Shown: one piece after another, positions 43,301 through 52,500 of the stretch
Position numbering within the stretch: position 1 is the stretch's first letter
How the letters are laid out: every line of letters starts with the position of its first letter
Assembly (NCBI GenBank): GCA_017409205.1
Contig: JAFQTF010000031.1
Location: 1 to 64,000, forward strand
Direction: 5' to 3'
Length of the DNA: 64,000 nt
From: Oscillospiraceae bacterium
GTDB taxonomy: Bacteria > Bacillota > Clostridia > Oscillospirales > Oscillospiraceae
Made by a program: the position numbers and the translations under genes
The notes under the pieces: model-generated
Seen by the model: the letters and a program-made list of their open reading frames with translations, nothing else
The model's database searches: none
What the model was told of the DNA's origin: nothing

Positions 43301-44051
43301 CGATCAGCTTGCCGTTGGTGTCCTTGTCCAGCTTGGTGATGGCAGCAGCATCGAACTTGCTGTCCTTCTCATTGTAAACGTACCAACCCAGGAAGGTATC
43401 GGTACCCTGAACCTTCAGGTTGTAGCCGCTGGCGATCACATAGCCGACCACATCGTCAGCCTTCAGGTCACCGTTGGTATCCAGTCGGGCATAGCCCAGA
43501 TTGTTGCCGCCGTTCTGGCCATAGAAGCCATACAGGTACATGGCAGCTTCAGACAGGCAGATATCCAGAGTGGTCTTCAGTTCCTCAACACTGGAATAAC
43601 TATGTGCGCGGGAATCCACAAAAACCTCAACGATGGCATTGCCGGTTTTTCCGGCCCGGGCTGCTGCCAGCAGACCATTATCGCTGCCGTTTCTGTAGAT
43701 ATGGACTGCCAGAGCATCATGCTGGCCCTTGGTCAGATCCATATTGTTGGTCTTGACGTAGGCATTGATATCCTCGTCAATTTCCTTCAGAGCATCCTTC
43801 AGCAGATCCACTGCCTGCTCCTTGGTAATACCGTTGGCAAAGTTCTTTGCCTGCTCGGCAGTAATTTCGGTATTGTAACCGATGACAGTACCCTGGGGCT
43901 TCTCATAAAAAACCTCAGAACCCATCAGATTTGCCACTGCATCAGCGCTTGCTTCACGCTGAGAGAAGGCATTTGCGGTGATCGCAGCATTGGGAATCAT
44001 GCCCAGCACCATGATCAGCGCTAACAGGAAACACAAAATTTGCTTCTTCAT
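40359..44051 (-). CDS. Secreted SH3b-repeat protein with degenerate lysozyme-like N domain
   Basis: 1230 aa, ATG 44051 with AAAAGGAGTAAGTGTGTT. Signal peptide 1-28 (ends TANA). Residues about 32-185 follow the GH24 phage-lysozyme pattern (E46, GTVIGY, ITKEQAVDLLKDAL, QHDALAVHIYRNG) but the central Asp of the E-D-T set is missing. A DTNGDLKADD calcium-type loop is at 191-200. Then about 12 SH3b units, each ending in GW-[IV]-x-[ML]-x-Y (for example GWICMSY). SH3b domains bind peptidoglycan. No anchor motif is seen. Probably a wall-bound secreted protein; enzymatic activity is doubtful. Confidence 0.88.
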   Translation of the reverse strand: MKKQILCFLLALIMVLGMIPNAAITANAFSQREASADAVANLMGSEVFYEKPQGTVIGYNTEITAEQAKNFANGITKEQAVDLLKDALKEIDEDINAYVKTNNMDLTKGQHDALAVHIYRNGSDNGLLAAARAGKTGNAIVEVFVDSRAHSYSSVEELKTTLDICLSEAAMYLYGFYGQNGGNNLGYARLDTNGDLKADDVVGYVIASGYNLKVQGTDTFLGWYVYNEKDSKFDAAAITKLDKDTNGKLIVAKQGEDNKNIAASYTINTKTLTNLNVYDGQLDDIIGTLKNDTNFKVSAESMVSGEKWIYGTGTNTSGKAITGWVCLGKLSDANAENAKPIASATVTASTLNIRAGATGDSEIVGKLKAGTSVKIYEIKVEATNTGNKKWGKVINVTEEGGNVVSGWINLAYTDVEETLGESGEAAGQTGKITNADEVNIRSTAGITTTNRITSLKRGTKVTVLETTMVGTAQWGLVKWGTPSDGYTQGWVYMHYVQLDSAPAGSTGSDNSNVLYTGVVTSNINLNVRKSADIYAAKVGSLPNGSKINVYEVTTSRNMKWGRIGEDRWVCLSYVNLTQVAQPETGSGNTTSTTTTQATVTAATLDVLQNYNSNAAKVGTLKKGDVVTILEKNTEETTTGSRIWGRISHMGTSGWINLAYVDLKTVTSVNGTTGGSSAGTSNANGANAVIANCLSVNIREAAGVYNAQITKLNNGTAVQVYEKVTKDNAPWARITWNNGANEGWVCMYYVEMASGSAGTTEGGLIGGTNSNTISATGVVNSNIDLNVRSGAGLGYGKIGALSKGTRVTVYEQATADGMIWGRINYSNGSGWICMSYISVESTSTTGKGVMGTIARCFAAVNVRSAPGTGNALVNKINVGTRVEVFETKDYNGQLWGRVAQGWICMDYVLLDSELPPGTILDATEPSTEATTPEVPEETINRDNEVLYTISGKVIANPLNVRNDADADSHKVGTVKQDEVIKILALKNNGAELWGRIDQYATAGWVNMAYVNYSVVGFVNTDEQPVFANPDTTSAVKANLNINTPLTITKLTVNGETVYGWVDSANGWIPMGRISSTESEVIPVYRSSTDSFGTNKTQGTTMTAVDAVNVVNGSKVVFKLQSGVTVYVGDIKIEARTVWGKLTANGVEGWIDMSKVNYTLDGTFSGEMNVRESKVITDDETEDSNVLGTISSSVKLCELSFDGDGNLWGKVTGNANSAVNGGYIMVTGHISY

Positions 44052-44088
44052 AACACACTTACTCCTTTTCTTCTTTGTAAGTAACCGT

Positions 44089-44117
44089 ATTATAACAGAG
44101 TCGTTTACAAATTGCAA
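44089..44117 (-). promoter_or_regulatory. Promoter of the SH3b-repeat gene
   Basis: TTGCAA, 17-bp spacer, TATAAT on the minus strand, 38 bases before the start. Confidence 0.75.
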
Positions 44118-44289
44118 CCCCTTTTTTCATTTTTATTACATTTTTGTTACACTTTTTTCTGACAAGTTTCATCTCTCCGGCTTATTTCCGCGGTTCCTGC
44201 TGAATCTATCGGTCTTAAGTAACCATTCGGATACATTTTTTGATATTATTTGTTTTCAATGGTTACAATCTCTGCCAGTTCTTTCCGAA

Positions 44290-44318
44290 TTGACTTTCCC
44301 CCCTACCCCTGTTATACT
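44290..44318 (+). promoter_or_regulatory. Promoter of mnmA
   Basis: TTGACT, 17-bp spacer, TATACT, 16 bases before the ATG at 44334. Between 44118 and 44289 only AT-rich sequence is seen. Confidence 0.75.
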
Positions 44319-44333
44319 GTGACAAAAGGAGGG

Positions 44334-45401
44334 ATGCCTGTGTTACGCAGTTCTGTACTCATTGGCATGAGCGGCGGTGTGGACAGCAGTGTGGCCGCCC
44401 TGCTGCTGCAGCAGTCCGGTTACGACTGCATCGGCTGCACCATGCGGCTGTACTGTGTCCCCGGAAGTGCAGACAGCGTCCGGGATGCTGAGGCTGTGGC
44501 CGGGAAAATGAATATCCCCTTTCACGTCTTTGACTTTCAGAAGGAATTTCACGAACAGGTCATCGGCGATTTCATCCGGTGCTACGAAAGCGGCCAGACC
44601 CCCAATCCCTGCATCCGGTGCAACCGCCACCTGAAGTTCGGCGTCATGCTGGACAAGGCCCTGGAACTGGGCTGCACCCATATCGCCACCGGTCACTATG
44701 CTCAGATCCGGCAGAATCCGGACAGCGGACGGTATCTTTTATGGAAGGCCGCCGACCGGTCAAAGGATCAGACCTATTTTCTTTACAACCTGACCCAGCA
44801 TCAGCTGCGCCATACCCTGTTCCCTCTGGGAAAACTGACCAAGGAGGAGGCCCGGATCCTGGCAGAGCAGAGCGGTTTCCTCAACGCCCGGAAGCGGGAC
44901 AGTCAGGATATCTGTTTTGTGCCGGATGGCGACTATGTCCGGTTCATGGAGGATTACACAGGAAAAACCTATCCTCAGGGCACTTATCTGGATCTTAGCG
45001 GCAAGGCCGTGGGCACCCATCAGGGAGCCGTCTGCTATACTCTGGGCCAGAGAAAGGGTCTGGGGATCGCCCTTGGGGCTCCGGTTTATGTCTGTGCCAA
45101 AGATATGAAAAACAATACGGTTACTGTAGGCCCCAATGAAGCCCTGTTCCACAACGCATTGCGGGCCGGGGATATGAACTGGATCTCTGTTTCTGCCCTG
45201 ACCCATCCGCTGCAGGTCACCGCCAAGATCCGCCACAGCCAGCATGAGCAGTCCGCCACCGTATATCCCGAAGAGAACGGACTTGTCCGGGTGGTTTTTG
45301 ATGCAGCCCAGCGGGCCATCACACCGGGACAGGCCGTGGTCTTCTATGACGGCGATATGGTCGTGGGCGGCGGTACCATCCGGGAAGCCTTTACAATATA
45401 A
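44334..45401 (+). CDS. mnmA: tRNA-specific 2-thiouridylase MnmA
   Basis: 355 aa from ATG 44334. GTG 44340 is an equally good start because AGGAGG abuts the ATG and stands 7 bases before the GTG. PP-loop GMSGGVDSSVAALLL, catalytic Cys in NPCIRCNRHLKFG, ATGHYAQ, KDQTYFLYNLTQHQL, and the second catalytic Cys in GAVCYTLGQRKGLG. Adds sulfur to U34 of tRNA-Lys/Glu/Gln. The first conserved Cys pair is intact. Single gene. Confidence 0.94.
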   Translation: MPVLRSSVLIGMSGGVDSSVAALLLQQSGYDCIGCTMRLYCVPGSADSVRDAEAVAGKMNIPFHVFDFQKEFHEQVIGDFIRCYESGQTPNPCIRCNRHLKFGVMLDKALELGCTHIATGHYAQIRQNPDSGRYLLWKAADRSKDQTYFLYNLTQHQLRHTLFPLGKLTKEEARILAEQSGFLNARKRDSQDICFVPDGDYVRFMEDYTGKTYPQGTYLDLSGKAVGTHQGAVCYTLGQRKGLGIALGAPVYVCAKDMKNNTVTVGPNEALFHNALRAGDMNWISVSALTHPLQVTAKIRHSQHEQSATVYPEENGLVRVVFDAAQRAITPGQAVVFYDGDMVVGGGTIREAFTI

Positions 45402-45410
45402 TACTATACA

Positions 45411-45446
45411 GCAAAGGAGACGCAGATAACTGCGTCTCCTTTTTTC
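45411..45446. terminator. Bidirectional terminator, mnmA and YfhO
   Basis: 13-bp stem AAAGGAGACGCAG/CTGCGTCTCCTTT followed by TTTTC on plus, between convergent stops. Confidence 0.9.
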
Positions 45447-48185
45447 TTATTTTGCATATTTTCCGGTATGCGGCTTCCTGCCCCGGTTCTTCCAATCCGG
45501 TCGGTAAACTGCCATCACCAGAATCAGGAACACTGCCAGACACCCCAGGCTGATCTTCCAACCTAGGGAGAACGCATCATTCCGGTAGCGGAAGGCTACT
45601 GTGTGGCTGCCCTCTTTCAGCTCCACGCCGATCATAACATCTCCCACCAGAGTGATCTCTGCCGGCTCAGCGTCCACGGTAATGCTCCAGTTTCCATTCT
45701 GGGGAATGGACGCATAGAGCAGGCCGTCACGGTTACAGTTGATAATGCCTTCCACATAGGTATTTTCAAAGGTCAGCAGTTCCATGGTGGCGGCGGACAG
45801 GATCTCATATCCCTGCCGGAACAGATCGTGATCCATCAGGGCCGCTGTGACGGTCATGGTGCTGTCCTCGCCCTTGTCGCAGGCGATGCGGATATCCAGG
45901 ATATCTCCCGCCTCCATATCTCCCACGGCGATCATCTGGGGCAGACTGATGGTTTCCTTATACAGATTCTCGCCGTTGAGGATCACATGATAGTCATTCC
46001 GCTTGGGCAAGTCCAGGTGGATACAGCAGAAGCCGTCCCGGTCGGCAATATAGGAATAGGTGATGGTACTTCCCTTCTCCGCTTCCCCATAATCGCAGTA
46101 ACCGCTGCTGCTGCTTTCAGTGATGGTAACACCGGTACCCACGATGCTGGTATTGTCTCCCTGCATCCGGTACCAGACATCTCCCTCCAGTCCGGTAGCT
46201 GCACGGAACAGTTCATTCTGGAAGCTGAAGCTGCCGTTGCTGGCAGAAAAGTCCACAGCCGCCAGTTCCGGTTCCGCCAGGAACCCAAGCGGCAAATAGG
46301 CATTGTTTTTCAGCAGATGCACCTCCTTAAAGTGGTGCAGATCCGTAAAATAAGTGCTGCTGCGGTCCCTGCCGTCCCGCTCGATCATATATTTCAGATC
46401 CAGGAACAGATTGGCCACAGGAGAACTTTCCTCGAAGCAGTAGCGGTTGTAGGTGTTTTTTGCGCCATAGCCCAGGGCTTTCATAAACTCCGTCACCTTG
46501 ACGTTGGCAGAACTGGTGAAGGTGGATACACCGTTGTAATTGTTCAGGGCACCATCGTTCAGGGTCTGGGAGTGAGTCGTCTCTGCCCGGTAGAACAGGG
46601 TGTCTTCCTCCCGCTCGTGCATATAGCGGATCATGGAGGCGGCAGCCTCGGTACCTCTGGGATAGTTCTCCACATTGGTTCCCGGGAAGTAAATTCCGAA
46701 GGCGCACACCGTTGCCATGAGTTCTACGCCAATAAAGCCCAGCATCAGCGTTGTGGCGCTGGCACGGCGGAGGGCATCGGCACGCAGGGCCTGCCGGAAC
46801 ACCTCCGGTTCGGCATCCTCCGCTACCTTGCGGCGAATGGATCCGTAAATCATAACCACCACATAGAGCAGCAGGAACGAACCATTATATATAATGTATA
46901 CAGGCAGTTCCATTTCCCGGCCGAGCAGCTCCACTTCCTGCATTTCCAGGAGCTCGTTGGAGCAGCACAGCACTGCCGCTGTCAGGATTCCGGCCACCAG
47001 GATCCGCCATGGCTCATACCGCCGGCGCACCAGCCAGCCCCGGTAGGCCATATACAGCATCACAAAACAGTACAGGAAGCTGAAGCGGTATGGGATCATA
47101 TTGGTAAAATGGAACCCATGCCAGATGTAATCCAGCTGCCGGATAATGAAGCTGACATTGAAAAACAGCAGCAGGCACACCGCGCAGATCTTGTCCCGGC
47201 GCTTGACATCATCTGAAAGCAGGAACAGCACTGCCAGCAGGATCGTGCCCACACCGCAGTATACATTGGGCAGGCCTTCCTTGAAATTGGGCTTGATGGC
47301 GCCGCCCATGTTACCCACCACCTGACGCATGGCATCCAGCAGACCGGGGATATCATGGGAGGAGGCAATGTTCAGGCGGAAGCTGTCCGGGAATTTGTTG
47401 ACACTGGACTGGGTTGTCTGCAGCGCCGCAAAGGCCGGCAGTTCCAGAATCGCTGTCATGCCGATGGCCAGAACCGAGAAGAAGGCGATGCGGCACAGGT
47501 CGAAAAAGAACCGCTTCCAGCCTCTCCATCTGCAGATCTGGTACACGAAGAACAGCAGGAACACGAAGATACAGACAAAAAAGCCGATATAATAGTTGGA
47601 GAAGATGGCCTGGAACAAGGTCAGAGTATAGAGAATAAACTTTTTGTCCCGCAGCAGGCTCACCGTTCCCAGCGCCACCAGAGGCAGCAGCGCAAAGCTG
47701 TCCAGCCACATGATATTCCACTGGAAACCCAGCGCCCAGGCGCACAGGCCATAAAAGCCGCCGAATATCGCAATGGACAGATCATCCTTCCGGAACAGCT
47801 TTTTCAGGAAGATGGCGAAGAACAGGCCTGCAAGGCCCAGCTTCACAGGCATCAGCAGGGAAAAGAATTCCAGCAGCCATTCTTCCGGCACCAAAACACT
47901 GAGCAGGTTCAGCGGAGATGCCAGATAATAGGCGATCAGACCCAGATAATCCATGCCCAGACCCACATTCCAGCTGTAAAGCAGGCTGTCACCGCTGCGC
48001 AGGGCACGGCGGAAGGCCACAAAGAAGGGATAGTACTGGTGGTACATATCCGAGTACAGCATGGAATGGTCACCAAAAGGCTCATAACCGCTGATAAGCA
48101 TCACAAACAGCATCCAGCCGAAAGGGAGCAGAAACGCAGCTGCCAACGGTTTGATTTTGAATTTTCGTTTATGGGAAAGGTTCAT
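45447..48185 (-). CDS. YfhO family membrane protein
   Basis: 912 aa. Eleven to twelve membrane segments in the first 460 residues, with the family start PFGDHSMLYSDMYHQYYPFF, NVGLGMDYLGLIAYYLASP and FSNYYIGFF. A large outer domain of about 350 residues then ends with a last helix (FSLGWKISLGCLAVFLILVM). YfhO proteins are GT-C fold enzymes; Gram-positive members glycosylate teichoic acids or other surface polymers. The acidic pair near the first loop (Asp40, Asp46) would be the catalytic region. RBS CAGGAGGATCGCC. Monocistronic. Confidence 0.88.
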   Translation of the reverse strand: MNLSHKRKFKIKPLAAAFLLPFGWMLFVMLISGYEPFGDHSMLYSDMYHQYYPFFVAFRRALRSGDSLLYSWNVGLGMDYLGLIAYYLASPLNLLSVLVPEEWLLEFFSLLMPVKLGLAGLFFAIFLKKLFRKDDLSIAIFGGFYGLCAWALGFQWNIMWLDSFALLPLVALGTVSLLRDKKFILYTLTLFQAIFSNYYIGFFVCIFVFLLFFVYQICRWRGWKRFFFDLCRIAFFSVLAIGMTAILELPAFAALQTTQSSVNKFPDSFRLNIASSHDIPGLLDAMRQVVGNMGGAIKPNFKEGLPNVYCGVGTILLAVLFLLSDDVKRRDKICAVCLLLFFNVSFIIRQLDYIWHGFHFTNMIPYRFSFLYCFVMLYMAYRGWLVRRRYEPWRILVAGILTAAVLCCSNELLEMQEVELLGREMELPVYIIYNGSFLLLYVVVMIYGSIRRKVAEDAEPEVFRQALRADALRRASATTLMLGFIGVELMATVCAFGIYFPGTNVENYPRGTEAAASMIRYMHEREEDTLFYRAETTHSQTLNDGALNNYNGVSTFTSSANVKVTEFMKALGYGAKNTYNRYCFEESSPVANLFLDLKYMIERDGRDRSSTYFTDLHHFKEVHLLKNNAYLPLGFLAEPELAAVDFSASNGSFSFQNELFRAATGLEGDVWYRMQGDNTSIVGTGVTITESSSSGYCDYGEAEKGSTITYSYIADRDGFCCIHLDLPKRNDYHVILNGENLYKETISLPQMIAVGDMEAGDILDIRIACDKGEDSTMTVTAALMDHDLFRQGYEILSAATMELLTFENTYVEGIINCNRDGLLYASIPQNGNWSITVDAEPAEITLVGDVMIGVELKEGSHTVAFRYRNDAFSLGWKISLGCLAVFLILVMAVYRPDWKNRGRKPHTGKYAK

Positions 48186-48304
48186 GGCGATCCTCCTGAA
48201 TCATTGCAAAGTATTTTTTATTTTACCACGTTTTGGAGATGGGGTAAAGTCCGGGGAAGAATTATTTTTTCCTGAAATATTAATTTTAAATAAGGTTAAT
48301 TATA

Positions 48305-48333
48305 TTGCGTCACATTTTTCTTTGTGATATAAT
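48305..48333 (+). promoter_or_regulatory. Promoter of the 141-aa membrane protein
   Basis: TTGCGT, 17-bp spacer, TATAAT, 31 bases before the start. Confidence 0.75.
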
Positions 48334-48364
48334 ATTGTTAATAATAAAATATGGAGGTAATCCC

Positions 48365-48790
48365 ATGAAAAACAGTCTTGTTCAGATTGGTATCGGTTTT
48401 CTTCCCATTGTATTGGGCTTTCTTTATCCGATAATCTCATTTCTCCCTCTGTTTCTGGTGAACATTTTGTTTTTCGCGGTATGGGTCTGGCTTTGCTTCC
48501 GATTCACGGATCCCGCAGCCTCTCTCCTCCCTCAGCTGCTGCGGATACTGCTTCCCGGCGCTGTCATAATTGCGCTGGCTCTGTGGCAGGAGCTTGTTCC
48601 GAACAACAATCTCCCCGCCGTCATTATGCAAGCCAGTAATTTCTATTTCCTGTCCGGCATACAGCTGGCAGGACGGATCCTGACTCCCTTCCTGCGTACC
48701 ATCACCGCATGGCCCTATTATATTGTGGATTATGCCGCCATGGCGATTGCAGCCATTCTGTCTGTAGTAGTAAAAAAGAAGGTCGCCTGA
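48365..48790 (+). CDS. Small four-helix membrane protein, unknown
   Basis: 141 aa, RBS TATGGAGGTAATCCC. Four hydrophobic segments (about 5-24, 27-45, 55-75, 110-137) with few charges and a Lys-rich end. No recognised motif. The strong promoter and RBS support expression. No neighbours on its strand. Confidence 0.7.
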   Translation: MKNSLVQIGIGFLPIVLGFLYPIISFLPLFLVNILFFAVWVWLCFRFTDPAASLLPQLLRILLPGAVIIALALWQELVPNNNLPAVIMQASNFYFLSGIQLAGRILTPFLRTITAWPYYIVDYAAMAIAAILSVVVKKKVA

Positions 48791-48809
48791 ACCATATCCT
48801 ATGTGACAC

Positions 48810-48842
48810 AAAAAATCCCTGCCGTAAGGCAGGGATTTCTGT
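48810..48842. terminator. Bidirectional terminator between convergent genes
   Basis: 11-bp stem AAATCCCTGCC/GGCAGGGATTT with loop GTAA. Confidence 0.88.
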
Positions 48843-48846
48843 TTGC

Positions 48847-49251
48847 TCAGATATCATCTTCCAGATCATCGAATTCGCCGTCGGCATCATCGATCTCATT
48901 GCCCATGATCTCGCCAACACGGACGCGGCGCTTGATCTTCATCTCTTCCACCTGCTTGTGGAGCAGCTCCTTGACGAACACGGGATCCTTCACATTCTTC
49001 AGCTGCAGCACAGGCTGGGTCTTGTCGGAGGACATAACCGTAACCGTGCCCACACCGAACAGGCGCTGCCACAGGCTACGGCTGGTGTCGATATCCCGGA
49101 CCCGGTACAGCAGGATCTCATCATCCTTGATATTCAGAAAACCCACACTGAGAAACAGCCGGTCCTCGGACAGGGCATAACGGGTAAAGCTCAGCGGCAT
49201 ACCGAAGTAACGCTTCCGGTCCTTCCACAGATATTCAATGGTAACAGCCAT
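48847..49251 (-). CDS. PH-domain protein (YdbT-like, bPH2 family)
   Basis: 134 aa. MAVTIEYLWKDRKRYFGMPL, SFTRYALSEDRLFLSVGFLN and EILLYRVRDIDTSRSLWQRL with GVGTVTVMSSD are the classic strands of bacterial PH domains. It lacks the membrane anchors of full YdbT proteins and ends in a very acidic tail (DDADGEFDDLEDDI). RBS AAAGGAGGCGTCAAT. Role unknown; 119 bases downstream of spoIVA and possibly on its transcript. Confidence 0.8.
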   Translation of the reverse strand: MAVTIEYLWKDRKRYFGMPLSFTRYALSEDRLFLSVGFLNIKDDEILLYRVRDIDTSRSLWQRLFGVGTVTVMSSDKTQPVLQLKNVKDPVFVKELLHKQVEEMKIKRRVRVGEIMGNEIDDADGEFDDLEDDI

Positions 49252-49370
49252 ATTGACGCCTCCTTTGGGAGTATTTTCTATATTTTACCCTCCGCAGAAA
49301 GGAAAGTCAATAGACAGAAAATGAACACTGATTTCGGATGCGCAAAACTTTATCTTTGATAAACAGTCGT

Positions 49371-50834
49371 TTACAGAATCAGGCAAATCAGGCCTGTGGC
49401 GCCGTCGTTGACGATTTTTGTCAGTGTTCCCCGGAATTTTGCCCGGACATCCTCCGGCATCTGCACCAGCTTGGCGTTCAGCCCCTCCCGGATCAGATCA
49501 TAGACCGACTTCCCAAAAATATTGCTCTCCCACAGGGTCTGGGGAGACTGACCTGACAAATGGGCGATCAGATCCCGGGACTGTTTTTCATCCCCCACCA
49601 TGGGACTGATCTCCGTATCGATATCCACCCGCACCATGTGGATGGATGGTGCCCCTGCCTTCAGTTTGACCCCGAAGGAGCTTCCCTTACGGAGGATCTC
49701 CGGCGTTTCCAGCTTCATTTCCTCCGCTGTGGGCATCACCACTCCATACCCGGTTGCCTTTACGGAAGATAGCGCATCGGAAATTTTATCGTATTCCCGT
49801 TTCACCGCAGAAAGCTGCGTCAGCATCTGCATGAGTTCCCTTTCGTTCCGGATGGGGATCCCTGTCCGGCTGCTGAGGATCTCATAATACAGCGCCTCCG
49901 GGAAAGCTATGGTCACGGCCACTGTGCCATCCGACAGATCTGCCCCCCGGAAAGAAACGCTCTGCACCTGATCCAACTCCTCCAGTTCTGCCAGAATCCC
50001 TTCGGCCTGTCCCAGATTCCGGATCTGCTCTGCCTTTTCCAGCAGCATGCTGTACAGTTTTGCCTTGGCCGGATGATCGGCTTCCAGTGCATCCAGCCAT
50101 CCGGGCAGATGAACCTGAAGCTGGGTCATCGGGAAGGTAAAAAGCAGCGCCCGCAGGATTTCCCCGATGCCCCGCGCATCCAGGGCCTGGCAGTCCGCTG
50201 CCATCGCTTCCACGCCAAATTCCCGGGCGATCTGCTGCTGAACCTGCCGGGCAGCTTCCCCGCCGGGATTCCGGGAATTGATGATGATCAGGTAAGGTTT
50301 CCCTGTGGCCTGCATATCCCGGATGGCCCGTTTTTCCGCCTCCTCGTAATCCTGACGGGAAATATCTGTAACCGTGCCATCAGTGGTGACCACCAGCCCT
50401 ATGGAACAGTGGCCGTCCATCACCTTTTTTGTGCCCAGTTCCGCTGCCTGAGCCAGCGGAATCTCATGATCGTACCAGGGTGTTGTAACCATCCGGGGAT
50501 TCCCGTCCTCTTCTGCCCCGGAGGCACCCGGAACCATATACCCCACGGAATCAATCATCCGCAGACGCAGCTTTGTCCGGCCGTCCGGAGATACCTCCAC
50601 GGCTTCCTCCGGCACGAATTTGGGCTCCGAGGTCATAATGGTTTTTCCGCTGCCGCACTGAGGCAGCTCATCCCGTGCCCGTTCCCGGCGGTGGGGATCC
50701 TCGATGCCGGGGATCACCAATTCCTCCATGATCCGTTTGATGAGTGTGGATTTTCCGGTGCGTACCGGCCCCACCACGCCAATATACACATTGCCACCGG
50801 TTCTGGCAGCAATATCCTGATAAATGGTATCCAT
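49371..50834 (-). CDS. spoIVA: Stage IV sporulation protein A
   Basis: 487 aa, RBS GGAAGGAGAGGCT. VYIGVVGPVRTGKSTLIKRI (Walker A at 22-30), the SpoIVA-specific TIMTSEPKFVPEEAVEV, LRMIDSVGYMVPGA, and the end LVQMPEDVRAKFRG with GLICLIL. The ATPase polymerises on the forespore surface and is the base of the coat. Full length. Firm evidence that the organism is, or recently was, an endospore former. Confidence 0.97.
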   Translation of the reverse strand: MDTIYQDIAARTGGNVYIGVVGPVRTGKSTLIKRIMEELVIPGIEDPHRRERARDELPQCGSGKTIMTSEPKFVPEEAVEVSPDGRTKLRLRMIDSVGYMVPGASGAEEDGNPRMVTTPWYDHEIPLAQAAELGTKKVMDGHCSIGLVVTTDGTVTDISRQDYEEAEKRAIRDMQATGKPYLIIINSRNPGGEAARQVQQQIAREFGVEAMAADCQALDARGIGEILRALLFTFPMTQLQVHLPGWLDALEADHPAKAKLYSMLLEKAEQIRNLGQAEGILAELEELDQVQSVSFRGADLSDGTVAVTIAFPEALYYEILSSRTGIPIRNERELMQMLTQLSAVKREYDKISDALSSVKATGYGVVMPTAEEMKLETPEILRKGSSFGVKLKAGAPSIHMVRVDIDTEISPMVGDEKQSRDLIAHLSGQSPQTLWESNIFGKSVYDLIREGLNAKLVQMPEDVRAKFRGTLTKIVNDGATGLICLIL

Positions 50835-51026
50835 AGCCTCTCCTTCCCGGCAGGAAGGCCTCCTGCCATGGTTTTACCACAGGGTATGTCCCGGCCTCCG
50901 GGTTTAGAACCGGCCGGAACGCTTGCATCGGGGCCTTATTCCAATGCGTGAACTTCTGTGTCCCTACTTCCCTCTGGACTTTCCGGCAGTTTGGTGGTAC
51001 TATTCCATATAAAAAGGAGGTGTCCC

Positions 51027-52379
51027 ATGAACCAATCCAATTCCATTACAGAAGGCGTTATCTGGAAACAGCTGCTGCTGTTTTTCTTTCCCATTCTCAT
51101 GGGATCCTTTTTTCAGCAGATGTACAACACGGTGGATACCATCATCGTGGGCCGGTTTATCGGCACCCAGGCTCTGGCTGCCGTAGGTTCCTCCGCTTCC
51201 CTCATAACACTGGTAAACGGTTTTTTCATTGGCCTCAGCTCCGGTGCAACCGTGATCCTGTCCCAGCACTACGGCGCCGGAAACAGTCAGGGCACCTCAG
51301 CCGCTCTGCATACCGGACTGCTGCTCTCCGTGATCCTCGGCGTACTGACCATGTCCATCGGTCTGGCTCTCGGACCCGATATTCTGGTCTGGATAAGAAC
51401 CCCGGAAAACTGCATGGCACAGGCCCGTACCTATTTAACCGTTTATTTCACAGGCGCCGTTGCTTCCATGATATATAATATGGGCACCGGCATTCTGCGG
51501 GCCATGGGCGATTCCCGCAGGCCCATGCACTATCTTATGGTCTGCTGCTGCCTGAATATCCTGCTGGACATTCTGCTGGTGGCGATTTGGGACATGGGTG
51601 TGGCAGGTGCGGCCATGGCTACTGTCCTCTCTCAGACCATCAGTGCAGTGCTGGTCGTCGCCGCTCTGATGCGCCTTCCCGGGGAACACAGACTTCAGTG
51701 GCAAAAGCTACGCCTCCATTTCGGTATCCTGAAGCAGATCCTGGTCATTGGTATTCCGGCGGGTCTTCAGTTCATGACCTATGATTTTTCCAATCTCATC
51801 AGCCAGTCCAGTATCAATTCCTTCGGCGATATCACTGCTGCCGCCTGGATCGCCTATATCAAAACCGACTACATCATCTGGATGGTCATCACCGCCTTTG
51901 GCGTTGCCATCACTACCTTTGTGGGCCAGAACTACGGCGCAGGGAAGATCCAGCGGGTGAAACAAAGCATCGGCATCTGTCTGGGAATCAGCACCGGCAT
52001 CGTCCTTGCTCTCAGCGGCCTGGAAGTGGTCTTCCGCACACTGCTTCTGGGCATCTACACATCGGATCCCCAGGTGATCAAAACCGGCGCATACATCATT
52101 CTCCGGACGGTTCCCTTCTGCTTCTTCTTTATTCCGGTGGAAGTACTGGGCGGCGCCATGCGGGGCTGCGGCTATTCCGTGGTCCCCACCATCATAACAA
52201 CACTGTTTGCCTGTGTGTTCCGCGTGCTGTGGGTAACATTCGTGGTGGAGCGCTGGCACAGCCTGCTCCTGCTGGTGATGTGCTACCCCATCAGCTGGCT
52301 GCTGTGCGCCATCGTCTTCGGCATCGTGTATCTGCGGGGAAACTGGCTGAAAGCCCCACCCGCCCTGAAATCCGCATAG
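51027..52379 (+). CDS. MATE family efflux transporter
   Basis: 450 aa from ATG 51027 (AAAAAGGAGGTGTCCC upstream). Twelve membrane segments; QQMYNTVDTIIVGRFIGTQA and GLSSGATVILSQHYGAGNSQ, repeated in the second half as FVGQNYGAGKIQRVKQS, are the two-fold MATE pattern. Exports drugs or metabolites using Na+ or H+. Substrate not predictable. Confidence 0.93.
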   Translation: MNQSNSITEGVIWKQLLLFFFPILMGSFFQQMYNTVDTIIVGRFIGTQALAAVGSSASLITLVNGFFIGLSSGATVILSQHYGAGNSQGTSAALHTGLLLSVILGVLTMSIGLALGPDILVWIRTPENCMAQARTYLTVYFTGAVASMIYNMGTGILRAMGDSRRPMHYLMVCCCLNILLDILLVAIWDMGVAGAAMATVLSQTISAVLVVAALMRLPGEHRLQWQKLRLHFGILKQILVIGIPAGLQFMTYDFSNLISQSSINSFGDITAAAWIAYIKTDYIIWMVITAFGVAITTFVGQNYGAGKIQRVKQSIGICLGISTGIVLALSGLEVVFRTLLLGIYTSDPQVIKTGAYIILRTVPFCFFFIPVEVLGGAMRGCGYSVVPTIITTLFACVFRVLWVTFVVERWHSLLLLVMCYPISWLLCAIVFGIVYLRGNWLKAPPALKSA

Positions 52380-52439
52380 CAAGCCACAAGATGCTGTGTT
52401 TTTTCTGAAAAAATATCAAAGATTTTGTAAAAATAATGT

Positions 52440-52468
52440 TTGACAAATTGGGAAATAGCCTATATAAT
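52440..52468 (+). promoter_or_regulatory. Consensus promoter of yceD-rpmF
   Basis: TTGACA, 17-bp spacer, TATAAT, 32 bases before the start. Confidence 0.9.
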
Positions 52469-52500
52469 ATCTAGGCACGACTGTGAGAAAGGGGAAAAGT

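Noticed and set aside
40293..44024. 1243-codon open frame opposite the SH3b-repeat gene
   Set aside because: A GC-codon-bias shadow. Its periodic sequence mirrors the SH3b repeats, and it has no signal peptide, RBS or promoter.
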